A stretch of 64,000 nucleotides of DNA from Thinopyrum elongatum. Taxonomy: Eukaryota > Streptophyta > Magnoliopsida > Poales > Poaceae. Of the stretch, positions 48,401 through 61,473 are shown in pieces. Location of the stretch: assembly GCA_011799875.1 (NCBI GenBank), contig CM022298.1, positions 722,233,622 to 722,297,621 of the forward strand, written 5' to 3'. Under the pieces are notes generated by a model. The model was not told the origin of the DNA. It saw only the letters and a list, made by a program, of their open reading frames with translations, and made no database searches. Positions within the stretch are counted from its first letter, which is position 1; each line of letters starts with the position of its first letter. The position numbers and the translations under genes were made by a program.

Positions 48401-48760
48401 AGTGTTATAGATGTATCATATTACCATCAATATTCATAACATACGTCCAATTTTGGATGGAAGCATGGCCCTCCATGTTATTCATAATACTGAACAACAA
48501 TTGTTGTTTTATGAACAACTCTTTTGCAACAAACATTGTGCAATGGGCTAGAGTGTATGAAACTCTAAAATGAATTATGAAAGTAAACCCAGAGGTAATA
48601 TATTATTATCAATATTCATAACATACATCTCATTCATAATGAAAGTATGGCCCTTATGTTATTCATAACATCGAACATCAAAAGTTCTCTTATGAACAAC
48701 CTTCTTGCAAGATACCTTATGCAATGGGCTAGAGTTCGTGAAACTCTAAATGAATTATGA
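48401..48760 (-). repeat. 180-bp tandem duplication in copia internal region 2
   Basis: Units 48401-48580 and 48581-48760, homologous to 41184-41543. Confidence 0.75.
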
Positions 48761-51026
48761 AAATGAATACAGACGGTAATACACCAATGGAAGGTATAGT
48801 AACATTTACTATGTTCCCTGTGTATACCTAAACCTCATTCCTGGCTAGTCTTTCAGGCCATAGTAGTTCTTACATCGAGTTGCAACAGAATGCAATCGAG
48901 CGGGTATCTTTTTGATTAACTCACAATACCCAAGAATTAGTGATTAACATGTTTAACCATAATTCCCAAGAACTATATCTTTGACCAGCCTTCTATACAT
49001 CAAAAACTTGCATGACATTCATACATGAGCTGGATATTCCAGTCTTCTATCTTATTGCCTTTATACTTCTAACAGTTTAACTTTCAGTATTTCTCCTACT
49101 CTCAGAAGAAGCACCCAACTTAAGAGTGGCGTTAGCCCCGGACTTCCTAGGTGTGTAAGTCACACTAACACCCTTCGGACACTTCCTTTCTCTTTAAGTT
49201 GTTGTTTTATTCACTTTTCATCATATGACAGGCGTTCTACTGGATCCCTCTCTTATCAGTCTAATGCATAGTAAACTCCTTTACTAATAGTTTGCAAACA
49301 AACATTGCTTTGGATATCTCATATCTTTTAGCCTTTGTTTGTCTCTGAAAATGATTTTCAGATTCCATGAATATCACATAACTATCCAAACTTTCGAAGT
49401 TCAGGTCTGATGGAAGCAAACATATTGCACTTGACTGAAACGGAATTCTAGCTTTTGGATCGAAGGACGAGAGTCACATGATCCATAGCATAAGCGAGAG
49501 AATACCGAAAGTATGCGATAGGACAAAGTCCTTCTCGGCACTCTGGAGGACAATCCTCACATTACGTTACCAACCGTAAAGATTTAACCAGATATTTAAC
49601 AGCTATTCAATTTTAATAGGGAAGGTGGAAATGCGAGCCATTATTCTACAACTATTATGCAAATCACACTTAGACAGTGTTCAAAATTAATTGCACTGAG
49701 AATTAAACAAGTTAATTCAACAGTGCTCTCCCACTCAAATCAATATCTCTCATAATTGATTGTGAGCGATTCAAGATCCATATTACAATTCAACGCCAAG
49801 GATGTGTCCATCTCAAGTGACGAAAATTGCAATCGGTAGGCCAACTTGCCAATCACATCTCTATGTGACTCTTGTTCATCTTTCGATGGGCGTGTTCCAA
49901 GCTCAGGACGCTCCTCCAGAACGTCAAGACAACCAAGTGATCTTGCAGCGAGGTCTCAACTCACCCGCCTCACACTTCCCTAATCGTTCGCACCCATGTG
50001 TCCATGTGATGCCCCGAAAAGTTAGGTGCCGTGACGGTGCTACACTTGGGAGAACACTAACTACTTGATATTTTTGTGAGAGATCACCCTAATAAAAGCG
50101 ACTACCGCGCAATCAAGAAGGGTGCAACATAAGGGATAAACATCTCAGGCAATTCATAATAGCATGATATGGTATAGCCCTTTCTGACGGAGAAGTCTTG
50201 TATTTCTTCGTCTTCGGCATTCGCGTCGGTGTTCACCTTTGCGAAGATTGCCACCACCTTGTCGATGCACCAGATAATATTGCTATCTCTATAGCTAATA
50301 AAATAATGCATTACAACAAGGTTGACACGCAGGTCATTTAAAGTGCAATCATATGGCTCCAGCCATCATGCCGAATCATGACACACAGGTCATGTTAATC
50401 AATTTACATCATATAGTCATCTCATACATAATCAAATTAAATATGAGCACTCCTATACCACATCATATGCACATGCAAACCCTCCTGCAAAACCAAGTTA
50501 GACGCCTCTAATCGGTTCATGCAAAAACTTGTTTTACGTGGCTTCTAAGGTTTCGAAACAAACCGAAGCTACCAACGTCCATCATCAAGTATGATAATTC
50601 AAGTCGCTAGATTAACTTTCCAGGGTGTATGAAAACCGAGATAATAAAATCTCGAGCCCCATACTAAACTTCGTCATACGCATGACCCCCGTGCAGATCA
50701 TATCTGCATTGCCCTTTTGTCTGCGAAATTTCATCTTTCCTTTTAACTACGGTGGAATTCAATGAACTGTTAGCACTTCGTTGATCAATCAGGATCGCGG
50801 ATTGCCAGAACTTTGAAACTCCACCATACTGTTATCAAGATCAGAAATATGCAAATTCCAGGGAAGCAACAAGAACATCGGGTAACAGATTTCATCTGCT
50901 ACCCGCACAAATAATTTTCAGTAATAGAACTCATCTACTACCTAATTATATTGTGCAACACCCATACATCTCTATGTATTCAAGATCGCAACCTGCATCT
51001 ACGCATAGCACGGCTCATGATGCCAC

Positions 51027-53204
51027 TGTAGGGTAACGCAGCAGAAAACAAAAAATTTCCGCCCTACGCACCAGCCCAGGACCACTATGGAGACTGCATA
51101 CAAGGTTTGATCATGTTCGTTACCGACTCGTAGCGCAGCGGAAGTAGAGTCGATGACGATCGGCGGTGCAGATCCCCGCAGCTAGGATTTACAACCTCCC
51201 AACCGCGAGGATGTATACCCTCGTCTTCCCTTCGGACAGCCCTCCGGGAGGCGGTCGAACAGTCCCCCGGACGATGTCGCGGACAGCCCTTCGGGAGGAC
51301 CTTCAAAACTCGAATGGTCACTCGGACAGCCCTTCGGGAGGACTCACAGAACTCGGACCGTCACTTGGACAGCCCTTCGGGAGGCACTCTCGAACAGCCC
51401 CTCGGGCACTAAGATCGAAACTACGACCTCTCTACAGAGTTGCACACATACGGTGTCACCTATCCGGCAGGGCTTCGCCGTCCAGAACTAGTTCCTGCCG
51501 GAACCCAGACAGCCTTTCGGCTCTACGAAACTCTTTTCGTGGGAGGGAGAGAGAAGCCAGATAACATCTTGGCATGTGTATGAGAGCAAGGGATGAGTGT
51601 GGAGGGCTGCCCCTCCACCTCTATTTATAGGAAAGCCAAGGGGTAGGGTAGTTATCCAATAAAACCCAAAGGCATATGAGGGAAGTCCTTCCACAAGGAC
51701 CTAAAGGAGAAACCAAGGACCAAGAGGGGCTCCAAGGTGGAGCCCCTAGTGTGGCCGGCCACTCCCCCATGAGGGCCCCCCCAAAGGGGGTTCTCATCCA
51801 TCCACATCACCTTCTAGAAGCCTTTAGCAAAAGCCCTAAAAGGTGGCTTCCAAAAATTATCCAAAAAGCACTTTCACTATTCACGACGACATTTTTCAGC
51901 GTCCGTTCGAACTGAAAATATTTATGTGGGCTTAGAACAATTCCAGTACCCACTAAAATAATTTTCAACGCGTTCTGGAACAATTCCAGATTAGTGACTT
52001 TCATCTGCGAAAAGCATCTGAAGCGGTTCCGGCAGCTCCGAAACATTTCCGGTTTTTCTTCCAGAAAATTCCCAGAAGTTTCCAGAATGATTCTGGCACC
52101 CTCCAAGAATTATCAGGCATGTGCCGAAACCAATTTGACTTAATGGTATCCTCTGAAACAACTTTTCAGTTTCACCGGAACTCATCCGGTGACCTCTCTC
52201 TGCGGAACTTTTCCGCTGTCCGAAACTTTTCGGTGTCCGAAACTTTTTCGGTGATTTTCTCTCAGACTCCCTGTCTAGTATTCAGCAGATAGATGACCCT
52301 TAAGCGTGTGACCCTATAGGTTCGGTGAAGTATAGACATGACACGGAACCCCTTCCGATCAATGATCAACATCGGAGCCGTGGACACCCATATTGACCCC
52401 TATACCCACACGAATGAATATTCGAGTGAACCTCCAGTTGTCGTGTGCTATTCCTGTTGCTTCGCGATATGTTACAAATACCCGAGGTGAGACATGTTGG
52501 CATTCCCGTGGATCAACAACTTGTCCACTATGCTAGTTACCTCGTTACCGGTATTGTTCTCTTTTCTCGTTACCGTGTTCTGGCATCCCCGTGATCAAAT
52601 CACAAAGTGTCTGGCCAGACGATGATGGATACCGTAACACCGAGAGGGCCCAGAGATATCTCTCCATCGTCGGAGGAGCAAATCCTAATCTTGAGCTATC
52701 AAGTTACTTGACATACTTTCCCATGAACCCGTAAGCCGCCGTAATAGCCATCCATTTACAGATGACGTTTAACAAACCCCAAAGTTCATGAATCAAGCAT
52801 GAAGAAACTCGATACTCTCATGGTCTAAGGAATTATGCAAACGTTAACCATCTCTGTGTTATTAACCATAAACTTATGACGAAAGAATCTCATAGCATAA
52901 CATCAATTTGGGTCGATTCAACACAAATGTTCTGCTAACATTGTGCCCTCAAAATTGCCGGCATAGTCATGCCCATGATCAGGAAAACAGGATCATCATG
53001 CAATACTTGAGCCAGTCATAGAGGCTTGACTAGGAATACATTTTACCGTTTATTATTCCACACGTGCATATGAGTCTTCCTCCAAGCCTCGTTTTATTTG
53101 TAGACTCGAGAACCATAGCAGTTATAGCATGGAACATAAACCTAATTATGAACAGGGAGATAATTAATAACATTTATTATTGCCTCTAGGGCATATCTCC
53201 TACA
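51027..53204 (-). repeat. Copia LTR, subtype B (left, at the inversion junction)
   Basis: 2178 bp and complete, ending with CTCCTACA at the junction. Between about 51590 and 51950 its U3 is unrelated to subtype A, while the sequence on both sides matches. TATA box (ATTTATA, minus-strand TATAAAT) at 51623-51629. Confidence 0.9.
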
Positions 53205-55210
53205 TAGTCATGCCTCTAAGACTAGCTCAAGTGTTGCATGATGATTATGTTTTCCCAATCATGGGCATGTCTATGCCAGCAGCTTTGAGGGCACAATGTT
53301 AGTAGAACATTTGTGTTGAATCGACCCGAATTGATGTTATGCTATGAGATTCATTCGTCACGAGTTAATGGTTAATAACACAGAGATGGTTAATGTTTGC
53401 ATGATTCCTTAGACCATGAGAGTATCGAGTTTCTTCATGCTTGCTTCATGAACTTTGGGGTTTGTTAAACGTCATCCATAAATGGGTGGCTATTACGGCG
53501 GCTTACGGGTTCATGGAAAAGTCTGTCAAGTAACTTGATAGCTCGAGATTGGGATTTGCTCCTCCGACGATGGAGAGATATCTCTGGGCCCTCTCGGTGT
53601 TACGGTATCCATCATCGTCTGGCCAGACACTTTGTGATTTGATCACGGGGATGCCGGAACACGGTAACGAGAAAAGAGAACAATACCGGTAACGAGGTAA
53701 CTGGCATAGTGGACAAGTTGTTAATCCACAGGGATGCCAACATGTCTCACCTCGGGTATTTGTAACATATCGCGAAGCAACAGGAATATCACACGGCAAC
53801 TGGAGGTTCACTCGAATATTCATTCGTGTGGGTATAGGGGTCAATATGGGTGTCCACGGCTCCGATGTTGATCATTGATCGGAAGGGGTTCCGTGTCATG
53901 TCTATACTTCACCGAACCTATAGGGTCACACGCTTAAGGGTCATCTATCTGCTGAATACTAGACAGGGAGTCTGAGAGAAAATCACCGAAAAAGTTTCGG
54001 ACACCGAAAAGTTTCGGACAGCGGAAAAGTTCCGCAGAGAGAGGTCACCGGATGAGTTCCGGTGAAACTGAAAAGTTGTTTCAGAGGATACCATTAAGTC
54101 AAATTGGTTTCGGCACATGCCTGATAATTCTTGGAGGGTGCCAGAATCATTCTGGAAACTTCTGGGAATTTTCTGGAAGAAAAACCGGAAATGTTTCGGA
54201 GCTGCCGGAACCGCTTCAGATGCTTTTCGCAGATGAAAATCACTAATCTGGAGTTGTTCCAGAACGCGTTGAAAATTATTTTAGTGGGTACTGGAATTGT
54301 TCTAAGCCCACATAAATATTTTCAGTTCGAACGAACGCTGAAAAATGTCGTCGTGAATAGTGAAAGTGCTTTTTGGATAATTTTTGGAAGCCACCTTTTA
54401 GGGCTTTTGCTAAAGGCTTCTAGAACGTGATGTGGATGGATGAGAACCCCCTTTGGGGGGGCCCTCATGGGGGAGTGGCCGGCCACACTAGGGGCTCCAC
54501 CTTGGAGCCCCTCTTGTTCCTTGGTTTCTCCTTTAGGTCCTTGTGGAAGGACTTCCCTCATATGCCTTTGGGTTTTATTGGATAACTACCCTACCCCTTG
54601 GCTTTCCTATAAATAGAGGTGGAGGGGCAGCCCTCCACACTCATCCCTTGCTCTCATACACATGCCAAGATGTTATCTGGCTTCTCTCTCCCTCCCACGA
54701 AAAGAGTTTCGTAGAGCCGAAAGGCTGTCTAGGTTCCGGCAGGAACTAGTTCTGGACGGCGAAGCCCTGCCGGATAGGTGACACCGTATGTGTGCAACTC
54801 TGTAGAGAGGTCGTAGTTTCGATCTTAGTGCCCGAGGGGCTGTTCGAGAGTGCCTCCCGAAGGGCTGTCCAAGTGACGGTCCGAGTTCTGTGAGTCCTCC
54901 CGAAGGGCTGTCCGAGTGACCATTCGAGTTTCGAAGGTCCTCCCGAAGGGCTGTCCGCGACATCGTCCGGGGGACTGTTCGACCGCCTCCCGGAGGGCTG
55001 TCCGAAGGGAAGACGAGGGTATACATCCTCGCGGTTGGGAGGTTGTAAATCCTAGCTGCGGGGATCTGCACCGCCGATCGTCATCGACTCTACTTCCGCT
55101 GCGCTACGAGTCGGTAACGAACATGATCAAACCTTGTATGCAGTCTCCATAGTGGTCCTGGGCTGGTGCCTAGGGCGAAAAAAATTTGTTTTCTGCTGCG
55201 TTACCCTACA
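53205..55210 (+). repeat. Copia LTR, subtype B, 5' truncated
   Basis: Begins TAGTCATGCC, equivalent to 60698 in the complete LTR, so 162 bp are lost. TATA box TATAAAT at 54608-54614. It shares the subtype B U3 with 51027-53204, with visible substitutions. Confidence 0.9.
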
Positions 55211-55211
55211 G

Positions 55212-55225
55212 TGGCATCATGAGCC
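55212..55225 (+). promoter_or_regulatory. Altered primer-binding site, copia internal region 3
   Basis: TGGCATCATGAGCC, one base after the LTR. It is identical in the other copies, including 62701-62714. Confidence 0.6.
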
Positions 55226-57470
55226 GTGCTATGCGTAGATGCAGGTTGCGATCTTGAATACATAGAGATGTATGGGTGTTGCACAATATAATTAGGTAGT
55301 AGATGAGTTCTATTACTGAAAATTATTTGTGCGGGTAGCAGATGAAATCTGTTACCCGATGTTCTTGTTGCTTCCCTGGAATTTGCATATTTCTGATCTT
55401 GATAACAGTATGGTGGAGTTTCAAAGTTCTGGCAATCCGCGATCCTGATTGATCAACGAAGTGCTAACAGTTCATTGAATTCCACCGTAGTTAAAAGGAA
55501 AGATGAAATTTCGCAGACAAAAGGGCAATGCAGATATGATCTGCACGGGGGTCATGCGTATGACGAAGTTTAGTATGGGGCTCGAGATTTTATTATCTCG
55601 GTTTTCATACACCCTGGAAAGTTAATCTAGCGACTTGAATTATCATACTTGATGATGGACGTTGGTAGCTTCGGTTTGTTTCGAAACCTTAGAAGCCACG
55701 TAAAACAAGTTTTTGCATGAACCGATTAGAGGCGTCTAACTTGGTTTTGCAGGAGGGTTTGCATGTCCATATGATGTGGTATAGCAGTGCTCATAATAAT
55801 TTGATTATGTATGAGATGACTATATAATGTAAATTTATTGACCTGCGTGTCATGATTCGGCATGATGGCTGGAGCCATATGATTGCACTTTAAATGACCT
55901 GCGTGTCAACCTTGTTGTAATGCATTATTTTATTAGCTATAGAGATAGCAATATTATCTGGTGCATCGACAAGGTGGTGGCAATCTTCGCAAAGGTGAAC
56001 ACCGACGCGAATGCCGAAGACGAAGAAATACAAGACTTCTCCGTCAGAAAGGGCTATACCATATCATGCTATTATGAATTGCCTGAGATGTTTATCCCTT
56101 ATGTTGCACCCTTCTTGATTGCGCGGTAGTCGCTTTTATTAGGGTGATCTCTCACAAAAATATCAAGTAGTTAGTGTTCTCCCAAGTGTAGCACCGTCAC
56201 GGCACCTAACTTTTCGGGGCATCACATGGACACATGGGTGCGAACGATTAGGGAAGTGTGAGGCGGGTGAGTTGAGACCTCGCAGCAAGATCACATGGTT
56301 GTCTTGACGTTCTGGAGGAGCGTCCTGAGCTCGGAACACGCCCATCGAAAGATGAACAAGAGTCACATAGAGATGTGATTGGCAAGTTGGCCTACCGATT
56401 GCAATTTTCGTCACTTGAGATGGACACATCCTTGGCGTTGAATTGTAATATGGATCTTGAATCGCTCACAATCAATTATGAGAGATATTGATTTGAGTGG
56501 GAGAGCACTGTTGAATTAACTTGTTTAATTCTCAGTGCAATTAATTTTGAACACTGTCTAAGTGTGATTTGCATAATAGTTGTAGAATAATGGCTCACAT
56601 TTCCACCTTCCCTATTAAAATTGAATAGCTGTTAAATATCTGGTTAAATCTTTACGGTTGGTAACGTAATGTGAGGATTGTCCTCCAGAGTGCCGAGAAG
56701 GACTTTGTCCTATCGCATACTTTCGGTATTCTCTCGCTTATGCTATGGATCATGTGACTCTCGTCCTTCGATCCAAAAGCTAGAATTCCGTTTCAGTCAA
56801 GTGCAATATGTTTGCTTCCATCAGACCTGAACTTCGAAAGTTTGGATAGTTATGTGATATTCATGGAATCTGAAAATCATTTTCAGAGACAGACAAAGGC
56901 TAAAAGATATGAGATATCCAAAGCAATGTTTGTTTGCAAACTATTAGTAAAGGAGTTTACTATGCATTAGACTGATAAGAGAGGGATCCAGTAGAACGCC
57001 TGTCATATGATGAAAAGTGAATAAAACAACAACTTAAAGAGAAAGGAAGTGTCCGAAGGGTGTTAGTGTGACTTACACACCTAGGAAGTCCGGGGCTAAT
57101 GCCACTCTTAAGTTGGGTGCTTCTTCTGAGAGTAGGAGAAATACTGAAAGTTAAACTGTTAGAAGTATAAAGGCAATAAGATAGAAGACTAGAATATCCA
57201 GCTCATGTATGAATGTCATGCAAGTTTTTGATGTATAGAAGGCTGGTCAAAGATATAGTTCTTGGGAATTATGGTTAAACATGTTAATCACTAATTCTTG
57301 GGTATTGTGAGTTAATCACAAAGATACCCGCTCGATTGCATTCTGTTGCAACTCGATGTAAGAACTACTATGGCCTGAAAGACTAGCCAGGAATGAGGTT
57401 TAGGTATACACAAGGAACATAGTAAATGTTACTATACCTTCCATCGGTGTATTACCGTCTGTATTCATTT

Positions 57471-57830
57471 TCATAATTCATTTAGAGTTTCACGAACTCT
57501 AGCCCATTGCATAAGGTATCTTGCAAGAAGGTTGTTCATAAGAGAACTTTTGATGTTCGATGTTATGAATAACATAAGGGCCATACTTTCATTATGAATG
57601 AGATGTATGTTATGAATATTGATAATAATATATTACCTCTGGGTTTACTTTCATAATTCATTTTAGAGTTTCATACACTCTAGCCCATTGCACAATGTTT
57701 GTTGCAAAAGAGTTGTTCATAAAACAACAATTGTTGTTCAGTATTATGAATAACATGGAGGGCCATGCTTCCATCCAAAATTGGACGTATGTTATGAATA
57801 TTGATGGTAATATGATACATCTATAACACT
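57471..57830 (+). repeat. 180-bp tandem duplication in copia internal region 3
   Basis: Units 57471-57650 and 57651-57830, both starting TCATAATTCATTT(T)AGAGTTTCA. Confidence 0.75.
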
Positions 57831-58072
57831 GACGCTAAATGTCGCAAGACTAAAAGAATACCACACAAGTGTGGCACTGCATTTGGTCACATTGGAGAAA
57901 CCCACATGGAAAACTCCATTATGATGGATTTTGAAGTCGTTTGATTTTGAATCATCTGACACTTGCAAATTTCCTCCGAAAAGTGAAGTGACTGAAATAC
58001 CGTTCACAGGCCATAAGGAATGAGCAACAAACTTATTGGTGATCATACATTTTGATGTGTGTAGTTCAATAA

Positions 58073-60313
58073 ATGTTGTTGCAAGTAGTGGATTTATCTA
58101 TCTTCAGAAATGACTCAAGTAGATATATGGATATTTACTTGATGAGACGTAAGTCTGGATCTTTTGAAATCATTCGAAAGGTTTTCAAATATGAAGTAGA
58201 AGTTATTATAACAAGAAAATTATGTTTCTACAATTCGATTGCAGAAAGAAATATTTGAGTTACAAGTTTAGCGAATGTCTGATGAGTTGTGAAAAGAGTT
58301 TCATAACTTACACCTCCCGGAACACCACTGTGAGTGGAAAGTCCGTGAAGATGTAATCGAACCATTTATGACATGGTAAGATCAAAGATGACATAAATAA
58401 ATTTGCCATTATCCCTTTTAAAAGGTGATGCTTTAGAGACTGCGGCTTTTACACTGAAAAGAGCTCCATCGGGTCTGTTGAAACGACAGCATGGTATGGT
58501 ACGCCCAACCATGTTATATCTTTTCTTAACATTTGGAATATGGGGCTTGTGTAAAAGGTTACAAACCTATTCCAAATCAGACAAGTGCTACTTTGTAGGT
58601 TATCCCAAAATGTTGGGTATTCCTCCCTCACTATACCGAGGCAAATAGGTTTGCCACAAAGAACGGTATGCTTTTTGAAGAAAATGGTTCTTTCAAAAAG
58701 GTGAGTGGGAGAATAATGCAACTCGACGAGATAACCAGTATCTCCGTCATCAGGTCAAAGGAAAGAGACCTTGGAAGTAATTCCAGAGTTTCCTACTGCG
58801 ACTGATACGGAAGTCTCTACAATAAAATGTATGGACTTCGGTCGAACTTGCAGCTGAACCATGTAGGCAAGGCTCGTGCAAACCTCTCAGGTGCGCAAAT
58901 GAGATATTGTTGTTAGACAACAGTATACCTACGATACACAAGGAAGCGTTGATGGGCCCTGACTCCGGAATTGGCTAAATGCCAATACAATCCGAGATAG
59001 TTTCCATATAAGTGATTCAAGATTAAAACCTTGATACACCTTTCGGAAGACTTAGAGTCTGACAAATATTTATGGAACTATAACTGATACGAATAAAAAT
59101 GTTTTATCCATAAAGCTCGACTTGTTGCAATATACAAGTTCAAGGAGTTGACTACGATGAGGTTGCTTCACCGTAGCGATGCTTAAAGTCGGTTCGGGTT
59201 GAACTAGCAATTAATACATATTTCATATCATGAGATATAAAACAATGGATGACAAAAGGATTTCCATCTGATGGAAATGAAACCAAGGACTCGCATGTGT
59301 TACAGTCCAAGGTATTTTGTCAATCCAGAGGATGCTAGTAAGGGTGCAAACTTCAGAGTTCCAGCGATGGACAGAAGAGAGCAAAGAGGAGTTGGAATCT
59401 TCGTGTTTTGATGAAATGGTCAAAAAGGGTTTTGACTTCATCAATGGGTAACGAAGATACTTGTAATTCAAGAAAGTAAGTGGGAGCATAATAACATTTC
59501 TAAAAACCTTGTGTGCTTGACACATTGTTAATTGGAATTAAAATTCTTGACACGAATTAGGACTTCATTTGAAAATAGTTTTTCAATGAAGTGCTTGGGC
59601 TAAATAGCCTTTATATTAGGCATGATGATCTATGGAGATAGATTTACCTAATAGGGCTAAGCAAAGATACATATTGACAAGATGCTAAAACCTTTTAGCA
59701 TTAAAAACGTCAAGGAGTGATTCTTGCCGAAGTCACATGGAAAGAGTTTTTGCAAGACTCGGTGTCCCAAAACACTGATGAGCAAAATACATGATGGAGA
59801 TTCCACACACTCTTGTGTTTGGAATAATCATGTATTCCATGGTATGTAAAAACAACCAGATATGTCCAATACTCCCAAAGTTGTTGCGAGTATAGATACC
59901 AAAGTGATCAAAAGTACTGATCATGGGACAACAGTGAAAAAGGGTCATTGAGTACTATAGTAGCACTGATGACATGTATTCTCGCAAGCAGAGATCATGA
60001 AGAGTTCGTTGTAAAAGGTTACATCGATACAGTCTTCATCCATGCTCCAAGCGATTTTCGATTTAAGTTAAGGGTTTTGTGCAATACACAATATGGTGGC
60101 ACGGTAGTTGGAAATTGTTCCAAACAAGTTACTGTGGCGAATTCTATAACAGAGGCGAAGTATGTTGCCGCTTTTAAAAGCGACAAAGAAGATGTTGAAT
60201 CATATAGTTCATTCATGAACTTAGTATGGTTCCAAGATGGCTTTTGTCAATGGGACACTACTGCAGATAGTTGCTCCATAACTCAGTCTGAGAAATCCAG
60301 GTTCGACCTGTGA
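58073..60313 (+). pseudogene. Copia pol remnant 3: integrase, reverse transcriptase, RNase H
   Basis: Plus-strand order: integrase core (SRYMDIYLMRRKSGSFE, 58073-58258), GLLKRQHGMVRPTM and KCYFVGYPK (58470-58620), reverse transcriptase start (KARLVA, near 59113), FDEMVKKGFDFIN (59408-59446), TYID-like IDKMLKPFS (59670-59700), and SHGKSFCKTRCPKT (59732-59775). An open 121-codon RNase H frame (59948-60313) follows, with GYIDT, CSKQVTVANSITEAKY. Stops and frameshifts interrupt all parts except RNase H. The lesions are mostly shared with remnant 1. Confidence 0.8.
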
Positions 60314-61473
60314 TTCACATACATACAAAGCCAAGTCCACACAAAATATGAATTTTGTGAAAGCGTGAAAACGTGAGGATATGCAAAGATACACACGGAG
60401 CTGAAGTCGTCAGATCCGTTGGACATCAGGCTATACCACAAGCAAAGCATATTTACACCGGTGTGCCACAGGTGTGAAGTGCATTAGCATTAACTAGATT
60501 ATTGACTCTAGTGCAAGTGGGAGTCTGTAGGAGATATGCCCTAGAGGTAATAATAAATGTTATTATTTATCTCCGTGTTCATAATTAGGTTTATGTTCCA
60601 TGCTATAACTGCTGTGGTTCCCGAGCCCGTATATCCATAAAGGCTCTGGGGAAAACCCATGTGCACGTGTGGAATAATAAACGGTAAAATGTATTCCTAG
60701 TCATGCCTCTAAGACTAGCTCAAGTGTTGCATGATGATTATGTTTTCCCAATCATAGGCATGTCTATGCCAGCAACTTTGAGGGCACAAATGTTGGAAGA
60801 ACATTTGTGTTGAATCGACCCGATTGATGTTATGCTATGAGATACATTCGTCACAAGTTAATGGTTAATAACGCAGAGATGGTTAATGTTTGCATAATTC
60901 CTTAGACCATGAGAGTATCGAGTTTCTTCATGCTTGCTTCATGAACTTTGGGGTTTGTTAAACGTCATCCGTAAATGGGTGGCTATTACGGCGGCTTACG
61001 GGTTCATGGAAAAGTATGTCAAGTAACTTGATAGCTCAAGATTGGGATTTGCTCCTCCGGCGATGGAGAGATATCTCTGGGCCCTCTCGGTGTTACGGTA
61101 TCCATCATCGTCTGGCCAGACACTTTGTGATTTGATCACGGGGATGCCGGAACACGGTAACGAGAAAAGAGAACAATACCGGTAACGAGGTAACTAGCAT
61201 AGTGGACAAGTTGTTGATCCACGGGAATGCCAACATGTCTCACCTTGGGTATTTGTAACATATCGCGAAGCAACAGGAATAGCACACGGCAACTGGAGGT
61301 TCACTCGAATATTCATTCGTGTGGGTATAGGGGTCAATATGGGTGTCCACGGCTCCGATGCTGATCATTAATCGGAAAGTGTTCCGGTCATGTCTATACT
61401 TCACCGAACCTATAGGGTCACACGCTTAAGGGTCATCTATCTGTTGAACGCTAGACAGGGAGTCTGAGAGAAA

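Larger units (their letters stand above)
45976..51026 (-). mobile_element. Copia internal region 2 (left, proximal), polypurine tract deleted
   Basis: 5051 bp. Compared with internal region 1 it lacks ~265 bp next to the LTR, including the polypurine tract; it goes from the LTR end straight to ATAGTGTCCCATTG. The altered primer-binding site lies at 51012-51025. The unit could not complete reverse transcription as it stands. Confidence 0.8.
36316..53204 (-). mobile_element. Minus-strand tandem array of an Angela-like copia element: three LTRs, two internal regions
   Basis: Read on the minus strand: LTR (53204-51027), internal (51026-45976), LTR (45975-43804), internal (43803-38489), LTR (38488-36316). 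Adjacent units share the middle LTR, the expected product of unequal crossover between LTRs. The first LTR is subtype B, the other two subtype A. All coding sequence is decayed. The LTR start TGTAGGAGATATGCCC and the pol remnants place it near Angela/BARE/WIS. Confidence 0.85.
55211..60535 (+). mobile_element. Copia internal region 3 (right, proximal)
   Basis: 5325 bp with the altered primer-binding site (55212-55225) and the polypurine-type GTGCAAGTGGGAGTC (60521-60535). Diagnostic sites follow internal region 2 mostly near the 5' end (CTTGAATAC, GGGGGTCATG) and internal region 1 from about 58000 on, with switches between. It is therefore a mosaic. A weak gag trace lies near 56900-56960 (YEISKAMFVCKLLVKEF). 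Confidence 0.8.

Noticed and set aside
51166..51564. Regularly spaced short repeats resembling a CRISPR array
   Set aside because: Only four imperfect units with repeat-derived spacers, within a plant LTR; these are leader repeats.
53205..55210. Palindrome as a pure sequencing or assembly foldback
   Set aside because: A foldback artefact would be near identical; the arms show many substitutions, a 162-bp truncation and different internal regions. It is not excluded without spanning reads.
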